From NCBI GenBank assembly GCA_020433835.1, contig JAGRBY010000297.1, positions 1 to 8,617 of the forward strand: a stretch of 8,617 nucleotides of DNA. Reading direction: 5' to 3'. The position numbers and the translations under genes are program-made. Positions within the stretch are counted from its first letter, which is position 1. Each line of letters begins with the position of its first letter. The stretch comes from Anaerolineae bacterium (GTDB lineage: Bacteria > Chloroflexota > Anaerolineae > 4572-78 > J111). Of this stretch, positions 6,852 through 8,617 are shown piece by piece. The notes beneath the pieces are model-generated. The model saw only the letters and a program-made list of their open reading frames with translations. It was not told where the DNA came from and ran no database searches.

Positions 6852-8617
6852 TTATTGCTCGTCAGAATTGGTGCCATAAATCCTGCGATATGCAGCCAAG
6901 TTTTCATAAATTTTTCGAATGTAGGTACGCGACTCCCAAAAGGGAATCGATTCGACAAAAATATCTAAATCGTCAGACTCCTCAAGCCATTCCAGTACAT
7001 AGCCGGGGCCGGCATTGTAAGCAGCCAGAGCCGCAAACTGATTATCATCAAAAATGCCTAACTGTTGCTGAATATACCACGTTCCAAATTGAATGCTGAT
7101 ATAAGGTAACCACAGTTGGCCGGCCTCAAACGGACCAAAGTCACTGCGTTCAGCGATGTAATCGCCGGTGGTCGGCATGACCTGGGTTAAGCCTCTGGCT
7201 CCGGCAATCGATTCGGCTGAAAATTCATAGAGACTTTCCTGTCGAATTAACGCCACCAGCAAAGCCGGATCGATATCGAGCTTTTCAGCTTCGGCAAAAA
7301 TGAGATCGTCAAACAAAATAGGATAGTATAAGCGCTGAATAAAAAGCGGTGTCTCCTCCGGTGCTTCGGCCGGGGATAAAAAGACCAATCGCTCGGCGGT
7401 GAGGATGCTCAACCGGCCCATAAGCTTTTCTTTAAAGTAGAGCGATAGCGGGTACAAGGCCCGCGGATCGTCCCAATAGTTTTCTTTGATGGTTTCAAAT
7501 TCAACCAGAGCCTTGTCACGCAAACCAAGCTGCAGCAGCGTATCGCCGCGTTGAAAAGCCGGTTCGCTGCGAATAGATTCATCCAGAACTGCCAGATTTT
7601 CCGGTGCATCTTCAGCCTTGAGGTCAGGCAGCCACCCGCGCAGCCACGCTTCAGCCTCCGCTTGTTCATCAGCCAATTCAGCCTCAGTCGGCATAGCCAG
7701 AGGCACAGTGTGGGGCTGCTGGCCGGTTCGTAAATCGTGCGCCCGCAAATGATAATAGTCGATCGGGCCGTCGATCATCGCGGTTAAGATTTGCTCGGCT
7801 TCCTCATAACGGCCTAACTCCATCAGCGTTTTGGCGCGCCAGTAACCGGCAAAGTTGACCAAAGGGCCGGTAGGATACTGCTCGTACAGTTTCGTCCAGA
7901 TGTCGAGCGCGTTGTCATAATCTTCTAATTCATAAGCGGCATGGCCGGCCCAATACAGGGCGTCGCTGGCGTAGTCGCTGTCAGGATACTTTTCGACCAA
8001 ATCGACAAGCTGGGGAATGGCCTCTTCAACGTGATCAAGGTCTAAATCAAGCCGAGCCGGTCGCCAAAGGGCCTCATCGGCCAGCGGGTCATCGGGGTTT
8101 TCGGCAACAAAATCGTGTAGCGCACTTTTGGCCTGGGTGTAATTGCCTTGATTAATGAGCGATTGGCCAATTTCGAGGTTGGCCTCGCTCCAATGGGTGC
8201 TGGCTCGATAGGTATCGATCAACTGCTGAAAAACGGTGATTGCACTGTTATATTCGCCGACGCCCTGCCACGATTTGGCCATAAACCACAGCGCCTCATC
8301 GGCTCGCGGCGGTGATATGGGTTGTGGTGCAGCCGTTTCGGTTAAGGGTGAGGTCGAAGTTAGCGTAGTTGTGCCGGTTAACACCTCATCCGGCTCGATA
8401 TCAAGCGGTTCGGTATCGGTGATCGTTTGTGTCGCGGTCAGAGCCGGCGTGTCGGTGATCGGTTCAGTTAGGGTGATGGTCTCGGCATCGCTGAGTGGAT
8501 CAGTAGTTGTTAAGGTTGTGGTGCCGGTAATGAGTCCGGTCGATTCCGGTTCGGCGGTTGGCTCGGGAGTGGCCAGATACCGCTCGAAGGCGCTGATGGC
8601 CGGGTAGTAGGAACCGG
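6852..8617 (-). CDS. TPR-containing lytic transglycosylase with C-terminal SLT domain (5' end off the window)
   Basis: The frame is open to the window edge, giving 587 visible residues; the GTG at 8384 is an internal Val codon, not the start. Residues 1-15 resemble the end of a TPR helix pair, 16-103 form a Thr/Pro/Glu-rich linker, and about 104-281 hold several TPR-like helix pairs (for example YNSAITVFQQLIDTY, HVEEAIPQLVDLVEKYP). A helical region follows, then the SLT domain from about 446. Its motifs are RQES with catalytic Glu460, GARGLTQVMPTTG (472-484), AAYNAGPG (531-538) and IPFWESRTYIRKIYENL (557-573), all canonical for family 1 (Slt70-like) enzymes. These cleave the MurNAc-GlcNAc bond in peptidoglycan, leaving 1,6-anhydroMurNAc. 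The enzyme should act outside the cytoplasmic membrane, but the export signal would lie beyond the window. The catalytic domain looks intact. Confidence 0.93.
   Translation of the reverse strand, partial: GSYYPAISAFERYLATPEPTAEPESTGLITGTTTLTTTDPLSDAETITLTEPITDTPALTATQTITDTEPLDIEPDEVLTGTTTLTSTSPLTETAAPQPISPPRADEALWFMAKSWQGVGEYNSAITVFQQLIDTYRASTHWSEANLEIGQSLINQGNYTQAKSALHDFVAENPDDPLADEALWRPARLDLDLDHVEEAIPQLVDLVEKYPDSDYASDALYWAGHAAYELEDYDNALDIWTKLYEQYPTGPLVNFAGYWRAKTLMELGRYEEAEQILTAMIDGPIDYYHLRAHDLRTGQQPHTVPLAMPTEAELADEQAEAEAWLRGWLPDLKAEDAPENLAVLDESIRSEPAFQRGDTLLQLGLRDKALVEFETIKENYWDDPRALYPLSLYFKEKLMGRLSILTAERLVFLSPAEAPEETPLFIQRLYYPILFDDLIFAEAEKLDIDPALLVALIRQESLYEFSAESIAGARGLTQVMPTTGDYIAERSDFGPFEAGQLWLPYISIQFGTWYIQQQLGIFDDNQFAALAAYNAGPGYVLEWLEESDDLDIFVESIPFWESRTYIRKIYENLAAYRRIYGTNSDEQ
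8331..8534 (-). repeat. Duplicated Thr-rich segment in the transglycosylase linker
   Basis: Visible residues 28-45 (LITGTTTLTTTDPLSDAE, 8534-8481) and 78-95 (VLTGTTTLTSTSPLTETA, 8384-8331) share the pattern LTGTTTLTxTxPL at a 50-residue spacing. The DNA copies differ mostly at third codon positions, so the duplication is old or held by selection on the protein. Between them the linker repeats short units such as TIT(D/L)TEP. A flexible, possibly O-glycosylated spacer across the wall is an inference. Confidence 0.6.

Noticed and set aside
8236..8607. A 123-codon plus-strand frame rich in Val and Ser opposite the transglycosylase linker.
   Set aside because: Its composition mirrors the Thr-rich codons of the minus-strand linker (ACC read as GGT and so on), so it is an antisense shadow.

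Overview
The window is a stretch of bacterial chromosome with six protein-coding genes, all on the minus strand. Read in the direction of transcription, from high to low coordinates, they are: a TPR-containing lytic transglycosylase (5' end outside the window), a GT4 glycosyltransferase, a second and different GT4 glycosyltransferase, the preprotein translocase ATPase SecA, a small winged-helix protein, and a KaiC-like RecA-fold ATPase (3' end outside the window). No rRNA, tRNA, CRISPR array, transposase or integrase gene was seen. The organism cannot be named from the sequence alone. A roughly 1030-residue SecA with several insertions, a KaiC-type ATPase coupled to a winged-helix protein, and a TPR plus SLT transglycosylase with a Thr/Pro/Glu-rich linker would suit Chloroflexota (Anaerolineae-like lineages). 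That placement is an inference.

Region by region (minus-strand genes): 8617-6852 encodes the transglycosylase and is open to the window edge. 6851-6708 is a compact regulatory region with a good sigma70-type promoter, a 22-bp-period direct repeat just downstream of the -10, and a strong intrinsic terminator only 25 bases before the next start codon. 6707-5589 is the first glycosyltransferase. 5588-5418 holds a 118-bp MITE/REP-like inverted-repeat element and little else. 5417-4206 is the second glycosyltransferase. 4205-4078 holds the probable secA promoter. 4077-982 is secA. 981-722 holds a weaker promoter candidate. 721-299 and 299-1 are the winged-helix and KaiC-like genes, which overlap by one base (TGATG) and form a translationally coupled pair.

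Functionally the left two-thirds is cell-envelope work: peptidoglycan cleavage, sugar transfer for surface polysaccharide or glycoconjugates, and protein export. The winged-helix/KaiC pair is a separate signalling or regulatory module that happens to lie downstream of secA. The parts that deserve a second look are the promoter-leader-terminator arrangement in front of the first glycosyltransferase (candidate attenuator), the inverted-repeat element between the glycosyltransferases, and the winged-helix/KaiC pair. No clearly new multi-gene system was found.
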